A stretch of DNA of 64,000 nucleotides from Candidatus Kapaibacterium sp. (GCA_026390695.1 JAPLFL010000128.1:172456-236455), one strand, 5' to 3'. Counted from the first letter of the stretch, positions 28,906-38,814 are shown. The notes: generated by a model not told the origin, from the sequence alone. Numbers and translations: made by a program.

Positions 28906-28974
28906 TTTTCTGTATAATTTGTTCTTATAAAAAAGTTGTTTATAAGAAGTTTGAAATATTTTTGGAGTTTTTAA

Positions 28975-29370
28975 ATGAGTTTACGCCGTACTTACGAAAC
29001 CACAGTAATTGTGAACGCAGCATTGGAAGATGCAGATGTGGACGCAGTAGTCGCCAAGATTACCACTTACATCGAAAACCACGGTGGTGAAATTCTTGAA
29101 GTTGAAAAATGGGGTCGCCGCCGCTTGGCCTATCCTATTAATAAAAAATTCAATGGATTTTATGTGCACATAATATTTGAGGCACTCACCAATACCATTC
29201 CTATCCTTGAGCGATTTTTAGTGCTCGAAGATACAATTTTGCGCCATTTGACATTGATTCTTCCTCAGAAATTACGCGACTACCGCGCTAAAAAAATTAC
29301 CGGCGACGGCAGACCAATTGAGCCTGCACCGGAAGATGAAGAAGCCACAGCAGATATTGCTGTTGTTTAA
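28975..29370 (+). CDS. rpsF: 30S ribosomal protein S6
   Basis: 131 residues. S6 binds 16S rRNA with S18 in the platform of the small subunit. The family pattern is clear: YETTVIVNAALEDADVDAVV, GGEILEVEKWGRRRLAYPI and FEALTNTIPILERFLVLEDTILRHL. The tail after residue 107 is acidic and variable, as in many relatives. GGAG precedes the ATG. In most bacteria rpsF is followed by rpsR (S18), often with ssb, then rplI. Here only 32 bases separate it from rplI and no rpsR is present. Confidence 0.98.
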   Translation: MSLRRTYETTVIVNAALEDADVDAVVAKITTYIENHGGEILEVEKWGRRRLAYPINKKFNGFYVHIIFEALTNTIPILERFLVLEDTILRHLTLILPQKLRDYRAKKITGDGRPIEPAPEDEEATADIAVV

Positions 29371-29402
29371 TTTTTTTAAAATATTTATTATTAGAGGAAA
29401 CA

Positions 29403-29861
29403 ATGAAAGTTATACTTAGACAAGAATATCCCTCGCTCGGTCGTATGGGTGATATTGTAACAGTTAAAAACGGATATGCCCGCAATTTTCTCATTCCGAG
29501 AAGCATCGCTTATCTGGCTACTCCCGGCGCATTGAATGCCATTGAAATTGAAAAGAAACGTTTTGCTAAACGCCTTGAAAAAGAGAGAATTTCAGCCGAA
29601 GAAATAGCTGCCAAAGTCTCCGAACTTCAAATTAGCGTTGCAATGAAAGTGGGCGAAGAAGGCAAACTTTACGGTTCTGTTACTCCGCAAATGATTTCTG
29701 CCGAACTTGCCAAACTTGGCTTTGAAGTTGACAGAAGAAACATTATTATTGATGATCCTATCAAAACACTTGGTGTGTTTGACGTAAAAGTTCGTCTCCA
29801 TGCAAGCGTTATAGCAAATGTCAAAACTTGGGTTATAGCCGAAGAAGAAACCGTTGCTTAA
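29403..29861 (+). CDS. rplI: 50S ribosomal protein L9
   Basis: 152 residues, normal length. L9 binds 23S rRNA near the L1 stalk base and helps hold the reading frame. The N-terminal signature (MKVILRQEYPSLGRMGDIVT, then VKNGYARNFLIPR) is diagnostic, followed by the long connecting helix (EIEKKRFAKRLEKERISAEE) and the C-terminal domain with GKLYGSVT. GAGGAA lies upstream. It is co-transcribed with rpsF and ends at a strong intrinsic terminator 40 bases past the stop. Confidence 0.98.
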   Translation: MKVILRQEYPSLGRMGDIVTVKNGYARNFLIPRSIAYLATPGALNAIEIEKKRFAKRLEKERISAEEIAAKVSELQISVAMKVGEEGKLYGSVTPQMISAELAKLGFEVDRRNIIIDDPIKTLGVFDVKVRLHASVIANVKTWVIAEEETVA

Positions 29862-29901
29862 TTATTAGTGATTAATGGTTAATTACTAATGTGAAGAATT
29901 T

Positions 29902-29935
29902 AAGAGCAGCCGCAATATTGGCTGCTCTTTTTTTT
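29902..29935 (+). terminator. Intrinsic terminator of rpsF-rplI
   Basis: Ten-base perfect stem AAGAGCAGCC / GGCTGCTCTT with an eight-base loop, followed by an unbroken T-run. Confidence 0.92.
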
Positions 29936-30090
29936 CCCTCAAAAGTTAGAATTAACAGGAATTTTTAGGTTTAACTTAATTTAGCAGAGAATTAGAACCA
30001 TACTGATTCGCTCTAAGATTCCACTCCTTACTAAGACCCCATGTAAAAATTTACATGCAAATTACAGCTAACTTTAGTAAATCAGTAGCT

Positions 30091-30140
30091 TAGACATCCT
30101 TGTCTGAGCATATAAAACAACAAACAGACAGGGATGTCTG
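30091..30140. repeat. AGACAT hairpin element, copy 2
   Basis: AGACATCCTTGTCTG and CAGACAGGGATGTCT form a 15-base imperfect inverted repeat around an AT-rich loop. It is related in design and sequence to the CAGACGAG elements at 28233 and 63132. Confidence 0.65.
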
Positions 30141-30275
30141 TTCTACCAAAAACAAGTTAGATGAGAGAAGTATTGTGCTAATTATTTTTCATGAAAATAA
30201 AAATTTAACTTGCTTTTAATAAAATATTAAGTTAAATTGATTTTGTGTTGATCTGTATTTTGTTTATTCTTTAAA

Positions 30276-31250
30276 GTGAATTTTAATGTAATATATAAAT
30301 GGATTAAGTTGAAAATATTTTTAATATTTGGTATTATATTTTTTCTTACTCTTCTCCAGAGCACGGGCTATTCTCAGGACAAATTAGGGACAGGAAAAAC
30401 TAATAAAAAATCAGTTAAGGTTTATGAAAAACCTGATTTAGGCTCCAGTAATAAAATTACTTTATCTAAGAATACTAAAGTTCAAGTACTTGAATATTCG
30501 AACGGTTGGTATAGAATTTCCCTTAATAAGAAAACAGGATGGATCGAAGAATCGAACATCGAAATAATCACGAAAATTTCCGATAAAACTGATGAAAATC
30601 TGAAACCGGCTCCGGTTAAAACAGGGAAAGTCGAAACTCCCAAGCAGCTCCCAAAGGAAATTACCATAAATGAAGTCCCTGATAATCCTGTTAAAGAATC
30701 ATCCAATCTCGGCTTTAATATCGGTTTTACAGCTGGTTGCTCAATTTCCGATTTTAATGGTAATGATGCCCCAAGTGATAAATCAAGTAGATTAGGACTT
30801 GTTGTAGGAGCTATTTTCATTAATCATTTTTCCGATAATGTTTTTTTAGAAGCTGACCTGCTTTATTCAAACAAAGGTGCTCATATTATTGAAAATACCA
30901 ATAAAGTGCTTTTAAAATTTGATTATATAGAGATTCCTTTACTTTTAAATATTAAAATTCCATATACAGAAATTATAAGAGTTGCTGTGGGAGGCTATAT
31001 TGGATATAATTTCAATGCAGCAAAAATAACTCCAAGTGAAACTTTTATGTTTAGTGATATTAAAAAAATAGATTATGGAATAGCCGCAGGGCTGGGTTTT
31101 GATTTAAAAATATTTAATAATAGCTTTTTTATTTCATCAAGATACAGTCTGGGACTGACCACTGTGCATAATGCCAGTCAAATTCAACTTGATTTGAAAA
31201 ACAATGCAGTACAAATCTGCATTGGGTGGATGATTCCATATAAGTTTTAA
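30276..31250 (+). CDS. SH3-like domain plus outer-membrane beta-barrel protein
   Basis: 324 residues. A signal sequence (IFLIFGIIFFLTLLQSTGYS) is followed by a bacterial SH3-like domain at about 45-95 (VKVYEKPDLGSSNKITLSKN, then GWYRISLNKKTGWI), a Pro/Lys/Thr linker (100-145) and a beta-barrel of the OMP_b-brl_2 type (148-324: FNIGFTAGCS, FLEADLLYSNKGA, YIEIPLLLNI, VAVGGYIGYNF). The SH3 part probably lies in the periplasm near peptidoglycan while the barrel sits in the outer membrane. It is 41 bases upstream of the lipoprotein protease gene and likely in one operon with it. Confidence 0.85.
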   Translation: MNFNVIYKWIKLKIFLIFGIIFFLTLLQSTGYSQDKLGTGKTNKKSVKVYEKPDLGSSNKITLSKNTKVQVLEYSNGWYRISLNKKTGWIEESNIEIITKISDKTDENLKPAPVKTGKVETPKQLPKEITINEVPDNPVKESSNLGFNIGFTAGCSISDFNGNDAPSDKSSRLGLVVGAIFINHFSDNVFLEADLLYSNKGAHIIENTNKVLLKFDYIEIPLLLNIKIPYTEIIRVAVGGYIGYNFNAAKITPSETFMFSDIKKIDYGIAAGLGFDLKIFNNSFFISSRYSLGLTTVHNASQIQLDLKNNAVQICIGWMIPYKF

Positions 31251-31291
31251 GTAACTAGAAGAAAAATAGTAACAATAAATCGTAGGTCATT

Positions 31292-33730
31292 ATGAAAAGT
31301 TTATATTCATATTTCCCAAATAGCACTTCTACTCTTCTTAAAAGGGTTGTGTTTTTGTTATCTCTATATTTAATTATTATTTCATGCGATTCAGGAGTAC
31401 CTGTAACTCTTGTGGATACTTTGAATAATGGCACTGAATCAGTAGCTGAATCGAAATCTGCTAATATTGATAAGAATGGAGGTTCGGTTATATTAAGTGA
31501 TGGAACTGAAGTATCAGTTGCTGCAGGTGTGACTCTGCAGGCAGTAACTCTTACTGTTAAAAAAATGAATAAAGATAATTTCTTCTCTGCAGATAATCAG
31601 TTAAGTTATGATTTGAGTTCTACCGGAGATTTATCAAATGTGATTGTAAAAGTTGTGGTCCCCAAAAATTTAACTACTCAGAAGATCAGTGTATTTAGAT
31701 ATAATCCGTTAAAAGTTGATTCGAATGTAACAAGTAAAGCAGTGAGTTTTGACTATGATAGTATTTCGGGAACAGTAACAAGTCAGGAAGCTGTTTATCA
31801 TTCTAAGGCATATTCATCAAAGTCCCCTGTCATACAAGCGAGTGAAGATGGTAATAGATGGATTTATGAATGGGATAAAGATATTTTTCCGGGACAAACA
31901 GCAGTTTTAATTCAAATGCCATTTTATGAACAACCTGGCAATTCATGTGGCCCAACTTGTGGCGTGATGCTCGCAAAGGCTTATTTACCATACACAAGCA
32001 CAACTAAAGTTGTACAGGTTTGTGATTATATTCATTATCTTGGAGTTGTAAAAGATGCTGGCTTTTGGCCGTATATGTTTCTTTATGATTTTAGAAATGC
32101 ATTCCATTATTTCACAGGAGCTGGAGCTGCCTCAACCAGTTATTTACGCCTTAGTGCTCTTAGAGAAAAAATTATTGAAGAACTTGACAAGAAGCACCCT
32201 ATTATTGTCAGATTGGATTATCCCGGTGTTGGTGCTCATGTAATTATGATTATCGGTTATAAATGCAAATCACCAACGGATATTAATCCTGATATAATGA
32301 TTCACAATCCACAAGGAACCGGAACTGAATCTATGTACACAACTCATCCTTTTAACTGGATATTTCAGGATAAATCATCAGTAGTGGCAATTCAAATATT
32401 ATATCCTACTGATCCTCCGCACCCATCAAGAGCATTATTAACTATTGGTATGCCTTTAGGTACTGCTGGCGAAATCTCATTTAAAGTGCCCAAAAATGAT
32501 GGAACTCCTGCTAAATATTATATAATATTAGATGAAAATCACCTTGATAAAAAGGGTTACTCATGGATATGGAATAGGAAGAATTTTACAAGTATTCCTG
32601 ATACTGCAACATCTTTAACCCTAAAACTGCCACTATTTGATGCAAATCAGTCGAGTTCTGTTTGTCCAAAAGTAGAGATTGTTATTTTGAAAGCCGACGA
32701 ACCTAAATGGGTTTATGAATCTCTTGAAAACATCCCGAATAACAGTTTTAGTACTTATTGGTACGAAAAAACAATTCCTTTATCTGATTTCAGGAAAAAT
32801 AGTGGTTCAAAAGATTATTCAATTATTGCAAAAGTGTATGATGGTACTAATTATATGGATGGTTTTCAGGTAGATGTAAAGATTGAACATCTAACAATCC
32901 AAATCAGCCCTGATAATCTTACTGGTGATAAAGGGATAGAATATTCATGGACAGCTGATAGTAAAATTACTTCATTAAGCAATATAAGGTACGAGTGGGA
33001 CTTTGGAGATAAAACTCCAATTCAAATATCAAATAATTCAAACCAGATTAAACATACTTATTCCACTGTCGGGAATTATAATATTAACCTTAATGTTTAT
33101 GATGATAATACAAATAAACTGATAGTAAGCGCTACATCCAAAGCAACTATAGGTGCTAACGGCCAGCAAACACTCGCTAATTTAAATTATGTGCTTATAT
33201 ATTCCAATTTAGTTTGGAAAACACCAATGTACAACTCTTATGACCATGACCAATTCTCAAATTTCCAATTAAAACCTGAAAATTGTGATTTTACAACTAA
33301 AAGCATAATAAGCAAAAAAGATTCTATCCAATCTAATTATCAAGGTGATCCTCACTATTGCAGGCTATTTAATTTAAAATACAATACAAGTTCAAAAATG
33401 GTAGAAAGTTTTGAATTTAAAGCTGTTTTAAGTTATACACCTTCCGGTGCGGATCCGGGGCTATATTGGACTGAGTATGACATCAAATTAAATTCTCCTA
33501 TTAGGTCATCAAAGTGGAACTCAAATGGAACGGCAGAATTAATTAATTTAACTTATGAAGATTTGATAAGCTCAAAAGTAACTTATAAAGAAACTCGTTA
33601 TATGCGTGTCAGAGACAAAGTAACAAATTTATATGTAACTTCCTCTATAGATTTGGATGCCAGTTGCTTGCAAGCCGGTAATGCTTTTGCCACAACAGGA
33701 CTTAAAATTTGGTCAGATGCGGTAAAATAG
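31292..33730 (+). CDS. C39-like cysteine peptidase lipoprotein with PKD domain
   Basis: 812 residues. Lipoprotein signal LYLIIISC with the lipidated cysteine at C32. Residues about 45-190 form a beta-rich domain. Residues 205-350 are a papain-like C39-type peptidase domain, with C219 in GNSCGPTC, H316 in GAHVIMIIGY and N339 in MIHNPQG as the likely triad (Asn where many relatives have Asp). After a mixed region, about 540-625 is a PKD domain (YEWDFGDKTP, HTYSTVGNYNINLNVYD). The last 190 residues are unassigned. It probably acts at the outer membrane surface or in the periplasm on peptides; the substrate is unknown. Confidence 0.82.
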   Translation: MKSLYSYFPNSTSTLLKRVVFLLSLYLIIISCDSGVPVTLVDTLNNGTESVAESKSANIDKNGGSVILSDGTEVSVAAGVTLQAVTLTVKKMNKDNFFSADNQLSYDLSSTGDLSNVIVKVVVPKNLTTQKISVFRYNPLKVDSNVTSKAVSFDYDSISGTVTSQEAVYHSKAYSSKSPVIQASEDGNRWIYEWDKDIFPGQTAVLIQMPFYEQPGNSCGPTCGVMLAKAYLPYTSTTKVVQVCDYIHYLGVVKDAGFWPYMFLYDFRNAFHYFTGAGAASTSYLRLSALREKIIEELDKKHPIIVRLDYPGVGAHVIMIIGYKCKSPTDINPDIMIHNPQGTGTESMYTTHPFNWIFQDKSSVVAIQILYPTDPPHPSRALLTIGMPLGTAGEISFKVPKNDGTPAKYYIILDENHLDKKGYSWIWNRKNFTSIPDTATSLTLKLPLFDANQSSSVCPKVEIVILKADEPKWVYESLENIPNNSFSTYWYEKTIPLSDFRKNSGSKDYSIIAKVYDGTNYMDGFQVDVKIEHLTIQISPDNLTGDKGIEYSWTADSKITSLSNIRYEWDFGDKTPIQISNNSNQIKHTYSTVGNYNINLNVYDDNTNKLIVSATSKATIGANGQQTLANLNYVLIYSNLVWKTPMYNSYDHDQFSNFQLKPENCDFTTKSIISKKDSIQSNYQGDPHYCRLFNLKYNTSSKMVESFEFKAVLSYTPSGADPGLYWTEYDIKLNSPIRSSKWNSNGTAELINLTYEDLISSKVTYKETRYMRVRDKVTNLYVTSSIDLDASCLQAGNAFATTGLKIWSDAVK

Positions 33731-33805
33731 GTTCTATTTCCATGTATTCTCATGATTTTCTACCAGCAGAAGTTCTACCCCTGACTGGATCGTAAATCCA
33801 AAATA

Positions 33806-33838
33806 AAACATCCGAAATCTCCAAGACTTCGGATGTTT
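33806..33838. terminator. Hairpin between convergent genes
   Basis: Eleven-base stem AAACATCCGAA / TTCGGATGTTT with an 11-base loop between the stops of the C39-like and subtilase genes. It is T-rich on both outer sides and could serve both strands. The stem resembles the ACATCCAATGTC palindromes of the RAYT arrays at 37.6 kb. Confidence 0.7.
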
Positions 33839-33857
33839 CAAATTTAACCATTCACCA

Positions 33858-35024
33858 TTATTTATGCGCTTTTTTATCTGCTGTTCCGTCCGGGTCGTTG
33901 GTCACGTAACCGCTGAAAGTGGTTGAGCCGTTCCCTACTAAAAGCAATCCTGCTACATGTGGAGCTGCCATTGAAGTGCCCGACATAGTTGCATAAGCAC
34001 CTCCCTTATAGCAAGAATATACAGACACACCTGGCGCTGAATAATCTACAGGTGGATTCCCGTAATTTGAAAACGATGTAGCAAAGGCGCCATTTGCATC
34101 ATAAGCCGAAACTGTATATATATTTGAGCCATTGACTCTTGAAGGTGAATAATTGCCCGCATTGGCTGCACTATTACCCGCGGCAAGTGAAATTGAAACG
34201 CCAAGACTTGCCAAACCTGTTACCGCATTATCAAGAGTTGTATTAGGAGATCCACCAAGGCTCATATTCACGACATTGCATTTATTGGCAATTTTATTTT
34301 TACCAACATAATCCAAACCGCTAACTATCCATGAAATCTGACCGGATCCGTTTTTATCAAGTACTTTAACGGCTATCACTGCTGCTCCTGAACAAACCCC
34401 TACTACTCCCACAGTATTATTCTTTGCTGCTACTATTCCGGCAACGTGAGAGCCATGGCCATGATCATCGTTTGCATTCTTTTGTGTATTCACAAAGTTT
34501 TTACTCAAACTTGTATTTACGTTAAGATCAGGATGTGTATAATCAATTCCGGTATCAACAATCCATGCTACACCGGTTGTACTGGAAGCGGCTGTAGTTC
34601 CTCCGATTGCGGTAATTCCCCATGGGGTTGTCTGTGCCTGAAGAGTATTTTGATTCATTTTAACGATTTTATCATCCAAAATAATCGTATTATCCGGCTC
34701 AATTAATGAAATTCGTTTATCTGTACGCAATAATTCGACTTCATGGGCTGTGAGATTAGCCGCAAAGCCATGTATAACGGTTGTCCAAACGGCTGTTACT
34801 TTATATAAAGATATTGAGTGATCTTTCAAAATCTCCCGAACAGTAGATTCAGAGCCTGCAAAGCCTTGTATGATATTTGAGGATGTGGAAGCTAATACCA
34901 CTAAGTATGATGAACTTTGCGATGAACTTTTGTTCAAAGGATTAGTAGAATTTTCAGTTCCGCAAGAAACCAAAATGATTGCAAACATCGCAATCAGTGC
35001 GTATATACTTATGTTTTTCTTCAT
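33858..35024 (-). CDS. Subtilisin-like serine protease lipoprotein (S8)
   Basis: 388 residues. Lipoprotein signal ending LVSC (C21). Residues about 40-120 look like an I9-type propeptide (YLVVLASTSS, HGFAANLTAHEVELL). The S8 catalytic domain has D157 in WIVDTGID, H190 in GHGSHVAG and S351 in SGTSMAAPHVAG. It ends soon after the catalytic serine with a short tail and no T9SS domain, consistent with anchoring by the lipid. The role is general proteolysis at the cell surface or in the periplasm. It has its own upstream region, divergent from the PAS pseudogene. Confidence 0.95.
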   Translation of the reverse strand: MKKNISIYALIAMFAIILVSCGTENSTNPLNKSSSQSSSYLVVLASTSSNIIQGFAGSESTVREILKDHSISLYKVTAVWTTVIHGFAANLTAHEVELLRTDKRISLIEPDNTIILDDKIVKMNQNTLQAQTTPWGITAIGGTTAASSTTGVAWIVDTGIDYTHPDLNVNTSLSKNFVNTQKNANDDHGHGSHVAGIVAAKNNTVGVVGVCSGAAVIAVKVLDKNGSGQISWIVSGLDYVGKNKIANKCNVVNMSLGGSPNTTLDNAVTGLASLGVSISLAAGNSAANAGNYSPSRVNGSNIYTVSAYDANGAFATSFSNYGNPPVDYSAPGVSVYSCYKGGAYATMSGTSMAAPHVAGLLLVGNGSTTFSGYVTNDPDGTADKKAHK

Positions 35025-35328
35025 GTAAATCTCCTAAATTAGTAAATGAAAAATCATTTTTTTAAAGAACTATGAAAATATATTAATTATTTCCAGATGC
35101 AATTTAACAAACATTTTCATATAATGCAAGTTTATTTTCATTTTTTTTTCAATTAAATTTGGATTCTTTGAAAAAATATGTTAATTTTAGTTTAGTTATT
35201 TAAAATTTATAAGCTGAAAAAAAATTCAGACAAGCAAAGATGATAGTTTTAATTAGAGTAGGACAATCATTTACGGCACAAGATGAAAAACTCCTTCATG
35301 GACTTAATAAATAAAATCAGGATATACG
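35025..35328. other. Divergent intergenic region
   Basis: AT-rich spacer between the subtilase and PAS genes. It should hold both promoters, but I see no box pair as clear as those of icd and rpsF. Confidence 0.4.
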
Positions 35329-37630
35329 ATGATCGAAAAATTCAAAACAAAAATCAGCCAAAAGTCGATAATTATTTATTTAATAATTGTTGCATCCTTA
35401 GTCATAGCCACTGCTGGCTTTTTCTTTTACAGATACGAAGAAAACATCATTCGGCAGGAAAAATACGGCGAACTCAAAGCTATAGCCGATTTAAAGGCTA
35501 AACAGATTGAAGATTGGATTATTGATAAGAAAAAAGATGTAAATTTAGTTATCAAATCTCCGTTCTTTTAAGACGGTATTAGCCGCTGGCTGCAAGATAC
35601 AAACAATAAGAAATTAAAGCAAGATATTAAAGAACGTCTTCAGTTATTACACGATGAGCTCAGTTATGAAAACATTTTCCTTTTAACTCCTGACGGACAA
35701 ATTCTTATTTCCGCGGTAGATGAATCAGAGGAGTTCGATTCTATCACAAAACAAAAAATCACCGAGTCATACCAGAAAAAATGCATTTCTTTTACCGACC
35801 TATACTATTGTCAAAAAGAAGAAAAGATTCACTTTGATATCATCACTCCAATCAGTTTAGGAAGAAATGCACCCATTGCGATGTTGCTGTTTCGTAGAGA
35901 TCCGAATTTATTCTTATATCCTTTAATTCAATCGTGGCCAACTCCGAGCCAAAGCTCCGAAACAGCAATTCTTAGAGTTGAAAAAGATAGCGTACTTTTT
36001 CTTAATGAATTACGGTTTAAAAAAATTTCAGCTCTTAAATTAAAAATCCCATTGACAGATACTGAAGTTCCTGCCGTCCAAGCTGCTTTAGGCAGGATAG
36101 GAATTTTTGAAGGAAAAGATTATCGTGGTATTGAAGTTCTTTCCGACATACGAGTTATTCCGGAAATAAACTGGATCATGCTGTCTAAGGTTGACAAGAG
36201 TGAGATTTTTTCCCCTCTAAGAATTTCCGCTTATATAATAATTGGTTTTACAGCATTCCTGATTATTATTTGCGGAACAGGACTTGCATTTATTTATAAA
36301 TCAAGACAAAAGAATATTGTAATGGAATTATACAATAAAGAAAAAGAACTCTGGCTGCAAGAAGAGAGATTTAAAGTAACAATAGATAGCCTTGCTGATG
36401 GCGTTATCACCACTGACATTAATGGAAATATTATTTATCTAAATAACAGAGCTGAAGAATTAACCGGATGGAACAACAGAGAAGCAAGAGGCAGAGCGTT
36501 ATCTGAGGTTTATTATGTTAGAAATGAAGAAACGGGTCAGATTGAAACAAATATTCTTGAAAAAGTAATAAAGCATGGGATAGTCAAGGAGCTTGCCAAT
36601 CATACAATACTTTTATCAAAAACCGGAAAAGAAATTGCGGTTATGGATACAGGTGCTCCCATCTTTGATGTAGATGGCTCTACCACAGGTATTGTTGTTA
36701 CTTTTCAGGATGAAACAGAGAAGAGAAAGCAACAGAAACTTATAAAAGAAAGTGAGAATCGTCTTCGCTCGACATTAAATAATATGATGGAGGGTTGCCA
36801 AATAATTGACTTTGATTGGCGCTTTGTTTTCATTAATAAAACAGCAGAACAGCAGAATCGAAGACCAATTGAAGAACTCCTCGGCAAAATATATATGGAT
36901 ATGTGGCCGGGAATCGAAGATACAGAAGTATTCAGGATGATTAAAAAGTGTATGGAATCAAGAATATCTTGTGTAATGGATAATGAATTTACATTTCCAG
37001 ATGGAACAATAGGTTGGTTTGAATTATCAGTAGAACCCGTTCCCGAAGGAATTCTCATTCTTTCTGATGATATTACGGAAAAGAAGAGAGCTGCAATAAA
37101 CCTACAAATCGAACATGACAGAGCTCTTCAATATTTCGATACAGCCCAAGTAATAATGTTGATTCTTGATATAAATGGGAATATTTCGCAAATAAATAAA
37201 AAAGGGATAGAAGTTCTCGGTTATTCAAAAGATGAACTCATCGGTAAAAATTGGTTCGATGATTTTCTTCCGAATAATAATATTGATGAAGTTAAAGAAG
37301 TATTCAAGCAAATCATCGCAGGAGAAATAGAGACTATTGAATTTTTACGAAAATACAGTTATTCATAAAAACGGCAATGAACTAATAATTGCATGGCACA
37401 ATAATATATTGAAGGATGAAAACGGAGAAATAATTGGGTCTTTAAGTTCTGGCGAGGATATAACTGATCGTAAAAAAAAGGAAGAAGAAACAAAAAATAG
37501 AGCTAATGAACTTGAGAAATTCTATAAACTATCTTTAGGAAGAGAAATGCGCACTATTGAGCTTAAAAAGCAAATAAATGGGTTATTAAAACAAATGGGG
37601 AAACCGAAGAAATATAATGTTGATGAGTAA
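35329..37630 (+). pseudogene. Membrane-bound PAS-domain sensor, broken by a stop and a frameshift
   Basis: The first frame encodes a membrane helix (IIIYLIIVASLVIATAGFFFY) and the start of a periplasmic sensor domain, then meets TAA at 35569-35571. The same frame continues at once with protein-like sequence (DGISRWLQDTNNKKLKQDI) through a second membrane helix (ISAYIIIGFTAFLIIICGTG) into PAS domains (for example GVITTDINGNIIYLNNRAEE). At 37340-37344 a run of five T shifts the frame; with four T the PAS strand reads on as IEFYENTVIHKNG. The end (LGREMRTIELKKQINGLLKQ) is the usual linker to a kinase, but no kinase domain follows. One missense-to-stop plus one homopolymer change could be real decay or sequencing error. 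Confidence 0.82.
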
Positions 37631-37637
37631 AGAAAAT

Positions 37638-37820
37638 AAAACATCCAATGTCTTCAGAAAACATCCAATGTCTGGAAGACATTGGATGTTTAAAACAGAG
37701 AAAACATCCAATGTCTGGAAGACATTGGATGTTTAAAACAGAGAAAACATCCAATGTCTGGAAGACATTGGATGTTTAAAACAGAGAAGACATCCAATGT
37801 CTTCCAGACATTGGATGTCT
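37638..37820. repeat. Left palindrome array beside the RAYT gene (four full hairpins plus a half)
   Basis: About 44-base units, each a perfect hairpin ACATCCAATGTC-TGGAA-GACATTGGATGT followed by TTAAAACAGAGAAA. The last unit carries the variant loop (TTCCA) and GACATCC/GGATGTC ends seen in the right array. The array starts right after the PAS pseudogene and ends 16 bases before the RAYT start codon. Confidence 0.92.
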
Positions 37821-37836
37821 AAAGAAAAGAGGAATT

Positions 37837-38415
37837 ATGAAAGTATATAATAATCAATTCTATCATATTTTTAATAGGACAAATAATCATGAAGCTCTTT
37901 TTAGAACGAGAGATAATTATATATTTTTCTTGAAGAAATTCAAATTTTATATGATTGATGCCTGCGAAGTGATTGCATATTGCTTAATGCCGACTCATTT
38001 CCATTTTTTATTATATATTAATGACGAATTACTATTCCCTGTTAATTTTAGAAAATTTCTAATTTCTTATTCAAAAGCTTTTAATAAAGCTTATGATAGG
38101 AATGGCAGCCTTTTTCAACAGAATTACAAATCCATACTAATTGAAAAACAAGAATATTTAATTAATTTGGCAACATATATTCATCAAAACCCAGTAAGAA
38201 GCAAGTTAGTTGACAAAGCATATGAATGGGAATTCTCAAGCTATCTGGATTATATTGATCTTCGAAAAGGAACATTACCTAATAAGAAACTAATTCTTGA
38301 TAACATAAGTATAAATGATTTAAAAGTTATTACAGGAGACATCCAATGGCTTCCAGACATTGGATCTCTAAAAAGGAGAGAGACATCCAATGGCTTCCAG
38401 ACATTGGATCTCTAA
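37837..38415 (+). CDS. REP-associated tyrosine transposase (RAYT, Y1/HUH type)
   Basis: 192 residues. The Y1 transposase hallmarks are present: FYHIFNRT near the N-terminus, HxH in MPTHFHFLL (H54, H56), the RNGSLFQQNYKS segment, and the probable catalytic tyrosine Y114 in LATYIHQNPVRS. Such enzymes nick single-stranded DNA at hairpins and spread REP palindromes. The gene sits between two arrays of matching hairpins, and its last 25 or so codons are themselves made from the repeat, showing that the array has grown into or replaced the 3' end of the gene. GAGG precedes the ATG. Confidence 0.93.
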   Translation: MKVYNNQFYHIFNRTNNHEALFRTRDNYIFFLKKFKFYMIDACEVIAYCLMPTHFHFLLYINDELLFPVNFRKFLISYSKAFNKAYDRNGSLFQQNYKSILIEKQEYLINLATYIHQNPVRSKLVDKAYEWEFSSYLDYIDLRKGTLPNKKLILDNISINDLKVITGDIQWLPDIGSLKRRETSNGFQTLDL

Positions 38416-38788
38416 AAAAGAGAGAGACATCCAATGGCTTCCAGACATTGGATCTCTAAAAAGGAGAGAGACATCCAATGGCTTCCAGACATTGGATCTC
38501 TAAAAAGGAGAGAGACATCCAATGGCTTCCAGACATTGGATGTCTAAAAAAGAGAGAGAGATCCAATGTCTTCCAGATATTGGATCTCTAAAAAGGAGAG
38601 AGACATCCAATGTCTTCCAGACATTGGATGTCTAAAAAGAGAGAGAGATATCCAATGGCTTCCAGACATTGGATCTCTAAAAAGGAGAGAGACATCCAAT
38701 GTCTTCCAGACATTGGATGTCTAAAAAAGAGAGAGACATCCAATGTCTTCCAGACATTGGATGTCTAAAAAGAGAGATGGATGTCTAA
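38338..38788. repeat. Right palindrome array beside the RAYT gene (ten hairpins)
   Basis: Ten units of about 44 bases with the hairpin GACATCCAATG-(G/T)CTTCCAGA-CATTGGAT(C/G)TC and the spacer TAAAAAGGAGAGA. Units alternate between GGATCTC and GGATGTC ends, with occasional paired changes. The first two overlap the 3' end of the RAYT coding sequence. The array ends 27 bases before the REC-kinase gene, whose ribosome site it nearly touches. Confidence 0.92.
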
Positions 38789-38814
38789 AATTTAAATAAA
38801 GAAAGGATTTTTAT

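Noticed and set aside
37638..38788. Regular 44-base periodicity that could be taken for a CRISPR array
   Set aside because: The units are contiguous palindromes with near-constant spacers, no unique spacers are present, and there are no cas genes.
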